The position numbers were made by a program, and so were the translations under genes. From the NCBI GenBank assembly GCA_017506865.1, contig JAFCMP010000091.1, positions 1 through 64,000 of the forward strand: DNA of 64,000 nt, written 5' to 3'. The notes under the pieces are model-generated. The model did no database searches. It saw only the letters and a list, made by a program, of their open reading frames with translations, and was not told where the DNA came from. Position 1 is the stretch's first letter; every line of letters starts with the position of its first letter. Shown one piece after another: positions 43,231 to 53,940 of the stretch. Source of the DNA: Tribonema minus (Eukaryota > Sar > Xanthophyceae > Tribonematales > Tribonemataceae).

Positions 43231-43744
43231 GTTGTCACGGTCAATGCATTTCGTCCTGGTGAGTGACAGCGAGGTTTGTTGGTCGTGTGTTTTGCTTTCA
43301 ACAAAGATGTGCAGCATGGCCATGTAATGCTCCAGGAGCTGAGTAGGTGACTAGCAGAACCGTTTGCTTATCAGTGGCGAAGAGTGCGTAAGAGCATTGT
43401 TCATTGAGACACAAGAATAGCTGAATGACATCTCTGCATCTGTTGCCAGCCCGCGCCCTGCTGCGTTCTGCTGCGCCCGCTGCGTGTGCGCACACCATGC
43501 AAAGTTCACCTTGCATTTGATACCGCCGCGCCGCTCAGCACGCCACATGGCGACTTCACGTTGAAACAAAGTACTGGCAGTACAAGAGTATTCCAGCAAA
43601 TGCCAGCCTGCACTCGCAGGTGACCTGTATCAAATGGCGTTGTATGCTTTTGGGTTTTGCGGTTGACAAACTACAAGTGCTGCTAAGCAGAAGGCAGCAC
43701 ACTGACGCGAGGTCTCGGTGCTGCTGTTTCACTGGCTGACACGG
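43231..43744. other. Stretch without a supported gene
   Basis: No protein-like frame, repeat or RNA gene is recognised. Confidence 0.35.
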
Positions 43745-44420
43745 AGCATTTACCTCCCGCCCGCCCGGGTTTTCTTCAGTGCGCATTTGCAGGCTGTGCT
43801 GCTCCCTTTGCCAAACTTGTTCGCAGGCATCCCTCGCAGCACGCACCTCCCGCCCGCCCGGTTTTTTTGTAATGCGTGTTTGCAGGTTGTGCTGCTCCTT
43901 CAGCAAAATGTTGCTCTCGCCAAACATCGCCTGCAGAACGCACCTCCCGCCCGCTTGGTGTTTCTTCAAGGCGTATTTGCAGGCTGTGCTGCTCCCTTAG
44001 CCAAATTGTTCGCAGGCATCCCTCGCAGCTCGCCCGCCCGTCCGGGTTTTTGGGATCCATGTTTGCAGCTTGTGCTGCTCCTTCAGCAAAGAGTTGTTCG
44101 CCAGACATCCCATGCAAATCGCACCTCCCGCCCGCCCGGTTTTCTTCAGTGCGTGTGTGCAGGCTGTGCTGCTCCCTTAGCCAAACTTGTTCGCAGGCAT
44201 CCCTCGCAACACGCGCCTCCCGCCCGCCCGGATTTTCGCAATACTTGTTTGCAGGTTGTGCTGCTCCTTCAGCAAAAAGTTGTTCACAAGACATGCCCTG
44301 CAAAACGCACCTCCCGCCCGCCCCGTTTTTCTTCAGTGCATATTTGCAGGCTGTGCTGCTGCTTCTTCCTTAGCCCAACTTGTTGGGCAAGCATCCCTCG
44401 CAGCACGCAAGTTTCAACGG
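43745..44420. repeat. Tandem repeat of about 93 bp, seven to eight units
   Basis: CCTCCCGCCCGCCCGG-like unit starts lie at 43753, 43846, 43943, about 44030, 44124, 44216 and 44310. Each unit also has TTTGCAGGCTGTGCTGCTCC and GTTCGCAGGCATCCCTCGCA or its CAAGACATCCC variant. Two unit types alternate (GCTCCCTTAGCC and GCTCCTTCAGCA), which points to a 186-bp higher-order unit. Spacing near 31 codons keeps frames open on both strands. Confidence 0.92.
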
Positions 44421-44821
44421 GACCGGACTCCCGGGGGTCCTGCTGCTCGTGCTGCTGCTGCTGCATCGTACCTGAAGTGCTGTCAATTCAACGCTGCTGC
44501 TACTGCTGCTATCCCTCTCTGAGAGCATTGGAGGTAGCATGCAGTTGCTTGTCAGGATTGGCCGCTGAAGCTGAGGTTTCTAGCTCAGGCGATAACGGGA
44601 AGCGGCACACACACACAGGCAACGGAGTGGGAGCGGCAGGCTGCAACCGTCATTAGTGAGAAGCGCAAGCGCTTAAGATTGCACATCGCTCCCGTCAATG
44701 ACGCTGCGCTGGGCCTGGGCGCTGCTCAACAAGTCTGGAACGACGCAAAGCCCGCGTTTCAGAGTGGACCTGGATGGCGCTGGCTCGGTGCTAGGGTGGA
44801 CTGATGCTGTGAGGGCGGCGC

Positions 44822-45521
44822 GGTGGTCAGAATATCTACTTCAAGACGTCCGCGGCAACCCTGCAGAAGCATTTGGGTACGGAGTGGCGGGTGCGGAAAA
44901 TCGCGCAGCGGTATGAGAAGATCGAGCAGCAGGGGATCGTTACCTGGCTGCGGCAGGAGGGAGCGTGCACGGGTCCCGGCAGGCCCAGCAACGACGACAG
45001 CGTAGCTCAGTTCGAGCCTGGAGATGGTTGAGTCAAACGCTGTGCACTTCGCAATGCTGTAGGCGCACGCCAACGGGCTGGAGCACCAGTGCGGCGGCAT
45101 TTGCGCGGAATACAGTTTCCCTGGTGATGACAGGTACATCCGCCCCGCCAGCTCTCCCATTGAAGGTTGCATTCGCATCGGCAGCTGCACGCGCGTTGAT
45201 TGCAATGCAGATCATGATCATTATTGCTGTAGCAACCGCGCAGATGAATCTCTGCTAATGTTCGATCTCGAGCAACAAAGGGAATGGTGGGTAAATCGGT
45301 TTGAGGTCGGCGGTGAGATGTGGTGCGACTTTCTGCGCCGTCAGTATGACCAGCACAACAATGTCCAGTACATCAGGTCATATCGTCAGCCACGCAAGAT
45401 GCTTTCACGCGAGGGACGGTGGGAGGACCCTTTTTTCTTCCATTCTGAGGCAGACATGCCGCCAGTTTGGAGGTATATGCTTGATTTGAGAAGCGTGTGG
45501 TACATGAGGACGAACACATGA
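44822..45521 (+). pseudogene. Decayed coding region, unknown family
   Basis: Three protein-like pieces lie in succession. Frame A (about 44813-45020) includes GGQNIYFKTSAATLQKHLGT and RVRKIAQRYEKIEQQGIVTW. From about 45012 the frame shifts to SLEMVESNAVHFAML, then a TAG at 45060-45062. The same frame then continues open to 45521 with a Cys-rich part (EHQCGGICAEYSFPGDD, CTRVDCNADHDHYCC) and an aromatic-rich end (EMWCDFLRRQYDQHNNVQYI, PPVWRYMLDLRSVW). One shift and one nonsense codon mark it as a relic or a poorly assembled gene. No family is recognised. Confidence 0.45.
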
Positions 45522-46931
45522 TCTCGGTGTCTTGCCTGGCCATAGCGTGCCGTTTTTTGGATTGCCTGGACTGTTGCCCGATTGCGTGCTTGTCATGTCA
45601 TCTGCGGTGAGTATAAGGGATCATACAACTTTCAGTGTTGAAAACGCATGCTGAGTTTAATGTCACAATGCAATACCATGTGCACCCTCTGTACAGCTTG
45701 CAGCATGAAAGGCACCACTAGGGATCTTGAAGGTTTACTTAGAGCAGAGACCAAGTTGTGCTAACCGCACTGCAGCGTGCGTGATGATGGCTACACCATG
45801 GCAATTGCAGTGCAAGCAGTGGTCAACACACTCACCGGGCTTGCGCAAGGACAAACCACTTGTCAGCTCTCATCGCTGTGCCAGTGGTGCGTTCTGGTGC
45901 TAGCATTGTGTTGTGCAACATTGGTTGATTATGCTATTCTCACTGGCCTTGCAGCACGCATGGTGCTTGTTGGCCACGCACAAGCTTGTGGCACTTGTTC
46001 ATGGTACACAATGGTGTGTGCTCAACCCTTGCAATGTTAAACATAATTTCATACTGTGGTGGTCTTTCACAGCCGCGGAGCTGCAGGTGCTGTGGTTACG
46101 TATGAGTAATCAGCAATCTTCTGGTATACGCAATGAACAGACATGCGTAGCGTGCATGCTTGCGATGTGCTCCAGTGCCTAGATCTGTGCCCGCACCCCA
46201 CCTCCATGCACGCACGATCATAGCACTGCAATCGCATGCAGTTGACACACAAGCGGCCAGAGCAATGAAATCCACCACGTGCAATTTCATCCACATGTAT
46301 GCAATCAATTTGTGATCGGCGTGTCAGACAGCTCCTTTGCAACACAAAGCGCAACACATGCACACATGCGAGTGCGCTAGCTAAGTGCCGCACCATGACC
46401 AGGTGCCGATGACTTGCTTCACGGCTGCGCACATCGCAGCCATGCTCATGGCGAGCCGCATCTTGCGCGAGCACGCCCGCCTCTCTGGGCTGTCGCCGTG
46501 ATGTGAGCCATCTGCTCATCATCACCCCTGCACCTGCACAGATGAGCGCCACGCCCACTGCTGCTGCGCCCGCTGCTGCATTTGTGCCGGGGTTTCAAAA
46601 GGCAAACACACATAAATATGGACGCTGGAGGGCGTGTAAGACCACTGTTGTAAATGAAGTGTAGGGGTCATTATGCTACAAGAGCAGGTCCGTAGGGGAC
46701 GAGTACTTTGTTGCAGTTCGCAGAACAGGCATGGGCTCTGCAACATGGCTTCGTTCCTTGGCTGACATACAACATGCAGCCGGACCAGCGACGTACACGG
46801 TGCCTGTGTCTGTACGAGTCAAGTGCAATCATAGACGCGAATCAAAGAACGGACCCTGTACACACAGCTTCTGACCATTTCCAATAGTGATATCAGCAAC
46901 AATCACAATACCTTTTCATCTGCGCGTGCAG
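45522..46931. other. Stretch without a supported gene
   Basis: Only short or compositionally biased frames are present. No repeats or RNA genes are recognised. Confidence 0.3.
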
Positions 46932-47018
46932 TGGCTGAAATTGAGTGTGATGATGAGGACACGTTGACTTGGGCTCTTAGTCTGTTAGATAATGATAATC
47001 CTTTTGGTGACGGCGATG
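46932..47018 (+). CDS. Possible small acidic exon
   Basis: Between acceptor GCGCGTGCAG and donor G|GTATGT lies an 87-nt frame reading VAEIECDDEDTLTWALSLLD and then DNDNPFGDGD. It is well bounded and protein-like. It lies about 550 nt upstream of the intact Cys-rich peptide frame at 47567 on the same strand and could belong to the same gene, but no linking exon was found. Confidence 0.3.
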
Positions 47019-47566
47019 GTATGTGAAACCTACTTCAGCCAACACTTTGAAAGCACGTGGTTACAAGAGCTGGTGGCTTTGTTAACGACACTTGGGTATG
47101 CCATTGTAGCCCCAACGACGTGATGAGGTCTATCAACAGTGAATGCCCCAAGTGCAAGCTTCTCGTGAAGAGTGGCATGGCACCTTCACCTTATGGCGCT
47201 GCCTTATAGACACGTAGACATGAAGATGATGGCACAGCACACGTGTGTTTAACCTTGCGCAAACTCCACAAAAGCGCGTGGTGCACAACCACTTACCATC
47301 ACCAATAGCATCCGTGGGGCTCAGTTCAAGGCTCCTGTCAGCTTGGCAACACCAGTTTGCCAACAGTCGCCAGCCCTCGCCACACCTCTCCCTGCTTGAG
47401 CAATCTGTGTCAACGGGTTGCTATGCCGGCAGCGTGATGGGCGCAGGGGGGAAGGTGATGCAGCGCCCAGACCACCATGGGCTGTAGTTATGCATGCAGC
47501 TGGTGAAATTCGTCAGCATTGAGAAAATGTTGGTGTGCTGAAAACCGAATTGAAGGTTGTACCGAC

Positions 47567-47830
47567 ATGAATGAGATTACAGTTCAGGCCTGCATTGCAG
47601 CACGCAGAAAATATCTGAAAGCTGCGAAGCAAGCAAGGGCGAAGGCAAGGGCCCAAGAACGGCGTAAAAATGGGACAGTGAAACCCAAATGCCTGATTTA
47701 CAGGTGCGGCAGGGTGAGGGTGAACGGGTCTTACTGCTATGGTCATTGTAATGAGTACATACCGGCAGGTTCACCCCCGCTGACAACATGGCGCATGATT
47801 ACATGGGCTGCAGGGAGCCGGACGAGCTGA
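47567..47830 (+). CDS. Small basic Cys-rich peptide, copy 3 (intact frame)
   Basis: ATG 47567 opens an 87-residue frame: MNEITVQACIAARRKYLKAA, a strongly basic helix (KARAQERRKNGTVK), then KCLIYRCGRVRVNGSYCYGH and CNEY. The pattern C-x4-C-x9-C-x3-C fits a small zinc-binding or disulfide module. Copies 1 and 2 share the basic helix and the Cys module but differ after the TEY/NEY position, so residues after about 65 may be intronic or non-conserved. A second open frame at about 47782-47964 (DELKNVSRASDMGCDMTHMV, acidic) follows and may be a further exon. It could be a host gene or the coding part of a mobile repeat. Confidence 0.45.
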   Translation: MNEITVQACIAARRKYLKAAKQARAKARAQERRKNGTVKPKCLIYRCGRVRVNGSYCYGHCNEYIPAGSPPLTTWRMITWAAGSRTS

Positions 47831-47964
47831 AGAACGTGAGCCGTGCAAGCGATATGGGTTGCGACATGACTCACATGGTGTCTGATGAGCCAGCGAGTGC
47901 GTGCGACACCGGTGCGTGGGAGGACTTGGCTGATGTTGAACAGCGAAGCCCGGATGGGCATTGA

Positions 47965-48297
47965 CGTTGAATACGGTCCTGCTGTGATCAGCCTGACGAA
48001 ACCTGAGGCAGCAAAGTATTATGCCTTAGGGTTTTAGCCAGTACAGAGGCGGCGAGAAAGCAGCGTGCAGAGAATGAGCGCGCAGCAAAGCGCGTTGCAG
48101 CAGCGCCCGTCAACACATATACAGTTGTTCAAATCGCGCTGCGGATACAGCAGAGGAGCAGGAGAGCAAGAGGGCACGTGAGCAGCCTAGTGAGGCAGCG
48201 CACGCTGCGGGGTCGCCGATTGTGAACCTGACTGCTGACACACCATAGAGCCATGACGTAGGCTGTATGCATGGTGAAGGTGTTCACGACATGTCAT
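47965..48297. other. Coding-like remnants after the Cys-rich peptide
   Basis: Short protein-like pieces in different frames occur: GIDVEYGPAVISLTKPEAAK before a TAG (about 47955-48040), then EAARKQRAENERAAKRVAAA (about 48050-48110). They look like one gene tail broken by shifts, or separate exons. This is not resolved. Confidence 0.3.
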
Positions 48298-49560
48298 GAA
48301 CTTTGAAGTTAAGCTTTAATATATCTATCAAAATGCAGAAATCAGGAGAGCGTCGTACCCTGGTCTGCTTGCCTTTGCTCTATCGCAACTGGGCCCGAAG
48401 ATTTGTGAATGGGCGCCTAGGCAGGCAGGCAGGCTGTCATGCTGTAAGTGGTTGCTGGACCTTCTTGAGCAGCTTGCCGCCCATGTATGGCTTACACAGC
48501 AAGCGACTTGAGCAGCTGGCCAGTGCCCTGTTTCAGTATTATTGGCCTTATAACAGGCAAGTCACTTCAGCAGCTGCCAAGGCACCTAGGCAGGCAGGCA
48601 AGCTGCCCCTCTGTGCACTTCAAAGCATGTGGTTGCTGAACCTTCCTGAGCAGCTTGCTCGCCTGTGTAAGTCCGTAACAGGAGGGACGCAAGTGGAACA
48701 GCTGCCCAGTCGCCTACTGTCTTGAGGCAAGCAAGCGCAGCAGCTGCCTAGGCGCCTAGCTAGGCAGGCAGGCTCTCTCTGGCCAAAGCGGTATATGGAT
48801 GCTGGAGTGAGGCTTGTGCATTGGGTCCGGTGCGCGTTACTGCTGTTGCAAAGATTCGCTGACCAGGCCCGAAGATTGTGGAAGGACACGTCATGAACTT
48901 CAGAGCTGAGATTGAAATATTCCTTGCAAATTGCAGAAATCAGGAGAGTGTCGTACCTGGCCTTTTCGCTTTTCATCCATGGAGACTATTTTTGCCATAA
49001 AGATTCGTCATGGGCATGTCATAAACTTCAAAGTTGAAGTTTAATATTTCTTGCAAATTGCAGATATCAGGAGAGCGTCGTACCCTGGTCTGCTTGCCTT
49101 TGCTCTATAGCAAGTGGGCTCAAAGATTCGTGGATGGGCGCTTAGGCAGGCAGGCAGGCAGGCAGGCTGTCACGTTGTAAGAGGCTGCTGAATCTTCTTG
49201 AGCAGCTTGCCGCGCATGTATGACCATACTAGACGGCCAGTGAGGTGAGCAGCCGGCTAGTAACCTGTACCAGTATTATCGGCCTTACAAAAGGCAAGTA
49301 ACTGTAAGAGCTGCCTAGGCACATAAGGCAAGCAGGCAGGCAAGCTGCCCCGCTGTGCGCTTCAATGTATGTGGTCGCTGAACCTTCTTGAGCAGCTTGC
49401 TCGCCTGCGTAAATCCGCAGTAGGACGGAAGCAAGTGGAACAGCTGCTCAGTCGCCTAGTGTCTTGAGGCAAGCAAGTGCAGCAGCTGCCTAGCCGCCTA
49501 GGTAGGCAGGCAGGCGCTCTCCAGCATTCAACATCATATTGAAGCTAACACTCCTACATG
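48298..49560. repeat. Composite repeat, two tandem copies (about 720 bp apart)
   Basis: Copy 1 starts about 48298 and copy 2 about 49022. Each begins with a piece of the 129-bp satellite (CAGGAGAGCGTCGTACCCTG), continues with ATGGGCGCCTAGGCAGGCAG-type sequence, CTTCTTGAGCAGCTTGCCGC, CAGTATTATTGGCCTTA-like sequence and a second AGGCAGGCAAGCTGCCC, and ends with GAGGCAAGCAAGCGCAGCAG plus a TAGGCAGGCAGGC box. A lone satellite piece lies between them at about 48890-49010. Confidence 0.85.
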
Positions 49561-49589
49561 CGCTTGAGGGTGTCGCAGTTCTAACTTTT

Positions 49590-50335
49590 ACACAACCTCC
49601 AAAGTTGAAGATGAATAGTATTCATAATCACAAAAATCAGGAAAGCGTCGTATCCTCGCCTTTTTGCTTCTGTTCTGTGGTGACTGGGCCCCTTTAAGAT
49701 TCGTGAATGGGCGCCTAGACAGGCAGGCAGGTTGTCCTGCAATAAGCTGAACAGCTGCAGCCTTTATGACCTTATCTTGGGAGCTGGCAGCTGCCTAGTT
49801 ACCTTGACCGCATTACCAGTCGTATTGGAAGGCAAGCCACGTTGGCACATGCAGGCAGACAAGGTGCCCAGTTTGCTGTCCGGCGTAGATTATTGCTGAA
49901 CCTTCTTGAGCAGCTTGCTGGCCTGTGTAAAATCGTAATGCGAGGCACGCACAAGTAGCAGCTGTATAAATGCCAGTGACAGTATTACGGACCGTATGGG
50001 AGGCAAGCAGTTTCAGCAGCTACCTATAGCCTGCGGTGCAGGCAGGCAAGCTGTCCCAGCTTCCTCTGCGATATATGCGATTGCTGCGCCGCAGCTTCCT
50101 CGCCTGTTTACGACTATGTTGGCCAGCAAGCAAGTGAAGCAATCTCACCGCCCTCCGTTGCCGCCTCGGTGGTGCTGCTGCCGCTGCCTGTGTCAAAGAG
50201 CTCCCAATCAAAACCACAAGCAGCTCAAGCTCCTCCGTCGCTGGCTGCTGTCGTCGCCTCCTTGCACCAGCTGTCCATGTGTGCAAACACTGCTGCGGTA
50301 CATAGACTTGTAGATAACCGCCTGCAGTAGGCTCC
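49590..50335. repeat. Third, partial copy of the composite repeat and flank
   Basis: It opens with a satellite remnant (AAATCAGGAAAGCGTCGTAT), then GGGCGCCTAGACAGGCAGGC and a CTTCTTGAGCAGCTTGCTGG part near 49900. Similarity fades after about 49970. No gene is supported to 50335. Confidence 0.65.
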
Positions 50336-50690
50336 GTTGCCTGCCTGCCTGCCTGCCTGCCTGCCTGCCAGCCTGCCTGCCTAGGCGCCCAGGCATAGGT
50401 AAGCTGTGCCTCTGTGTATGTTGATGCAAGAGTTTGCTGCTTGCATATGTACGGCAATTCACAGGAGAGTACAGCTTGTACGCAACTCGTGCCTGACTGC
50501 CTGCCTGCCTGCCTGCCTGCCTGCCTAGGCAGGCGCCTAGGCAGGCGCCTAGGCACTGGTTTTCGAAATTCTATCCTTGCGACCAGAGAACCTTCTTTGC
50601 GCAGGCCGGTTCGCTCGTCTAAACAATAAATCCGGCCTAACCAGTTTACGACTGCCTAGGCGCCTAGGCAGGCAGGCAGACATACAGTGC
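50336..50690. repeat. CTGC tetranucleotide runs with TAGGCGCCTA palindromes
   Basis: CTGC/GCCT runs lie at about 50340-50390 and 50495-50530, the second followed by CCTAGGCAGGCGCCTAGGCA, and a GGCA run lies at about 50652-50682. Orientation switches across the palindromes, so the two strands can pair into hairpins or cruciforms. The same box recurs at 48.4-49.7, 52.74 and 52.86 kb. Confidence 0.85.
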
Positions 50691-50693
50691 GGA

Positions 50694-52632
50694 CAGTAGG
50701 GTCAGGGGTGCGGCTTACAGGCTGCAGTATGACGCCATTGGCGACCCGGCCGAGCCTCAAAGGCTGGTGCTGCAGGCGTTAAGCATCATCGACACCACAC
50801 TAGCAGCTGTTGCATACGGCACTGGCGTTGTCTCAGTGAAGCTGAAAAATCAGCTGAGCTTTGCGAAGCACGCCCGCGATGTGCAGGGAGCCCTCAGCAC
50901 TACAACCATTACCATCTCGACGCCCACCATGCACAGCAAGCTAGATCCCAGATCCGCCATCTTCGCGAGCCTTCCAGCCGTTTCTGCACCAGCAACTATG
51001 GTGCCCGCTTGTGTGGAACCACTTTCTGCAACCACACTCTCTCGCCACCGCCATCGAGGAGGACTCTTGCTTGAGGCATGTGGAAAGGCACCAGCTCGTA
51101 CAGTGGGAGGGTTACGTCATCAAAATCACCATCTCCCCAACACTCTTGAGGCGATTTGTGGTTGATGGTCCGCAGGGGGCGAAATCTTTCAATGACACGA
51201 CAGGAGAGGTAAGCGCAAGCGGCACTGCGCCTGTTGCTATCGCGATCACCATCATACGCTATGCGTGGTCTGAGCCCTCACTGCCAGTTGGCCATTACCC
51301 CAACCCTCTCCCCAACCCGCATTGGGTGTTGTCCCCTCTCCCAGGTGTTGTACCCAGGCGACTCTGTACCCGAAGCCGTCAAACTTCGCAAAGATGGATG
51401 GTGTCATTTGAGCGACCTCGTGACTTGCTCCACAATCCCCTCTGGCGCGAGTTCAGCAATGAAGTGGGCTTGTGCCAGCGCCTGCGAAGCGCCATTGCGG
51501 TGGCGCTGCCCACTGTCGTCGCTGCGGCGGCGATCATCATGGAGGAGCGCCAGCAGCCACGAGCGCCGCATATCATCCTCTTTGTCAAGACTCGCAACAA
51601 GCCCACCTTCGACACCTTGACTTCGTTCCTCGACACCTCGACAAGATGCTGAGCACTGTGCACGTCCCGTGCTTCGAGTTGCATGTCACACCATCCCTCT
51701 TCGTCAACAAAAACGCCATCCACAACTTCGGCCCATGCGACAATGCGGTGGTGTCATCTGGTGGGCTGCGCACGCTATGGCCTCTAGCCACCGACTTCTT
51801 CGTACCCGCCCACACGTTCAGCCAGGGTATCAGCATCCTCAACAAGAAGCTTGCGACCCCGCTCTCCCAACGGGCAGTAGCGCGGCTTGCGGGAGCGTAC
51901 CAGTCTACAGGTGCCAACGCCGTTATGGAGTGTCTGGTGAACATCGCGCCAGGTGCACCGATTCAAGCATGGCGTGCGCTGCAGCAGTTGCAGCAAGCCG
52001 ACGGGGTTGCAGCAGTCAGCACACATTTGGAGGCGATCACGCATGGCTTGGCTCTGCAGGACACACAGCGACTGCAGCAGCGGGTGGAGCAGCAGCAGCT
52101 CCGCCATCAAAGCTTAGAGGCAGTGTATTTGCAGTACCGTGAGCAGTGTGAGCGCCAGCACGCGGAGTTGCGGAGGATGGTGGCGGAGGTGCAGCAGGCG
52201 ATAGCAGCAGAGAGAAGCGCTTTGAGCGAGCTGCAGCGGGAGAAAGAGGCAGTGGTGACTGTGCGCCGCTCGGTGTCGCAAGAGCTGGTGAGTGCAGAGA
52301 GCGACTGGGTACAGCGATTTGAGTCCTTGTGCAAGGAAATTGAAGCCTTGGAGCGCAGCGTGCAAGAGGAGGTGTGGGGGCTCATGGACCGTGTTAACGC
52401 ACGAGATGAGAGGGTTAAGGCATTGTGGCAATTGCTTAGAGAGATGCAGCAGCTACACTGTGCGTGTCAGAGGCTTGACAGCCAGCAGACAGGTTTTAAA
52501 GGCGCACAGGCGCACCGCCTTATGCTGGTGGCATACGAGAGCAAGCTTGAGGCATCCATTGATGAACTCCTTGTTCAGCTGCAAGCCCACGCGCGTGAGA
52601 TTGGATATAAAGCGGTTCTCAACAGGTTGTAA
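50694..52632 (+). CDS. Coiled-coil protein gene with at least one intron and two apparent frameshifts
   Basis: Coding-like sequence starts near 50694 (YDAIGDPAEPQRLVLQALSI). A frame with HVERHQLVQWEGYVIKITIS reaches a GTAAGC donor at 51209. The intron ends in CCTCTCCCAG at 51344, and the exon resumes VLYPGDSVPEAVKLRKDG. The sense frame then steps back once near 51395 (FERPRDLLHNPLWREFSNEV, IILFVKTRNKPTFDTLTSFL) and again near 51635 (RHLDKMLSTVHVPCFELHVT). Each step fits one missing base. The C-terminal half (about 52030-52560) is a long coiled coil (QQRVEQQQLRHQSLEAVYLQ, ELQREKEAVV), ending at TAA 52630. No enzymatic motif is recognised. Frame 51472-52632 is the longest intact part. Confidence 0.55.
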
Positions 52633-53940
52633 ATGCACAGACAGTTCTGATCGATACTTTGAAGTTTTTCCATACATTATGTGGTGCATGCATGTGTCCT
52701 ATTTGCAAGCATGCATTGCGTGTCTTCTTGCATTTCGGCGCCTTGCCTAGGCAGACAGGCAGGCTGCCCCACTTTGCTCTTGAATGAGGTTGCTGGACCT
52801 TTGAGTACCTTGCTTGCGTGTTCTGTAGTTGGAGACAAGGAAGTTGAGGGCTACCCAGGTGCCTAGGCAGGCAGGCGGGCTGTCGCTCTTTGCTCATCAG
52901 TGCGCAGTTCGTCCGCAGCGGCGTCACACATGCGGGATTGAAACGTGTTACAGAGCCCATCCTCTTGTCATGGCGCAGCATCCCTTGTGCACAGGCAGAA
53001 CACCTAAGGTTCATGTCTTTACTGATGCGCTCCTGACACTTTTACAATAAGTTACGTGTCCAAGAGCCATTGAGGCACCCCCACAACTGGTCATTGTGTT
53101 CCCAGCTTCCAGGTTGCTACAAGTTCTCATTTGCTGATGAGAGCACAACCACAAACATGACACAGTCTCACGGGGCCGTGAGCGTTTTTGTTGCACTGCA
53201 CCATACAAGTGATGAGCATCATGTGCGATCTTTGCACATGCTGCAGAGCAAACAGCGGCAGCTAACTCAATAGCAGGCTCAGATCAGCAATTAACCACAG
53301 CAAGCATCAGTTCACGCAGGAGGATTGTGAGTGCCATCAGCACATGCAGGAGGATTGTGACTGTTGTTTCTGAAAGTTATGGCGCTTGAAGTATTGTCAT
53401 AATCACACATTTGTCACCGACGTATTCACCGCATTTCCTTGAAAGCGTGTTCATGTTGATGAGAACTGCAACTGTGTAAAGTCACTGGCGCACTGCCTTT
53501 CCTGAAGTCGTTGAACTACAGTACACCATGGCCCATCGCGCCAGTGCTGTAGAGGTTCATTTAGGTAATGAGCAGAGGGCATGATTGCGGCCCCTTCCGT
53601 GTATGAGATTTCGGTCACGGTGGTTGTTGTTTACCCCAATAAACTTAGCGCATCTTCAAAGCTGTGTCGTTGCAGTGCTGCATACGCACAAACTCCTGCA
53701 TATGAGCCACAGCCTGTGCACCTTCAGAAAAAGGCACTGCAGCCATGTCATGTCAGGTAACGCTGTGAGAACTCCGGAATCAAGTAATTGTGACTACCTG
53801 CCTTTGTGCTGTATGCGCATACTTTGAGAGGCTCCTTGCCTGCTTTTCTTTGCACACGGGCTTTCACGTGCATGCGACAGGCAGGGGTTCAAGTACCACC
53901 AAACCATCAAATTTCAGTCAAGAAATGACTTCTCTGTGCA
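52633..53940. other. Stretch with two TAGGCAGGCAGG boxes, no supported gene
   Basis: Short copies of the palindrome-plus-GGCA box lie at about 52745-52770 and 52858-52880, each followed by GCTGCCCCACTTTGCTCTT-like or GCTGTCGCTCTTTGCTC sequence. The motif GCAGGAGGATTGTGA is repeated at about 53318 and 53346. No protein-like frame with support is seen. Confidence 0.4.

Noticed and set aside
36300-44420. CRISPR-like array
   Set aside because: Repeats are directly adjacent 93-140 bp units without short unique spacers, in a eukaryotic context; these are minisatellites.
43718-44656. 312-residue plus-strand frame, Cys/Pro-rich
   Set aside because: It spans the 93-bp tandem repeat and follows its period; the opposite strand is equally open.
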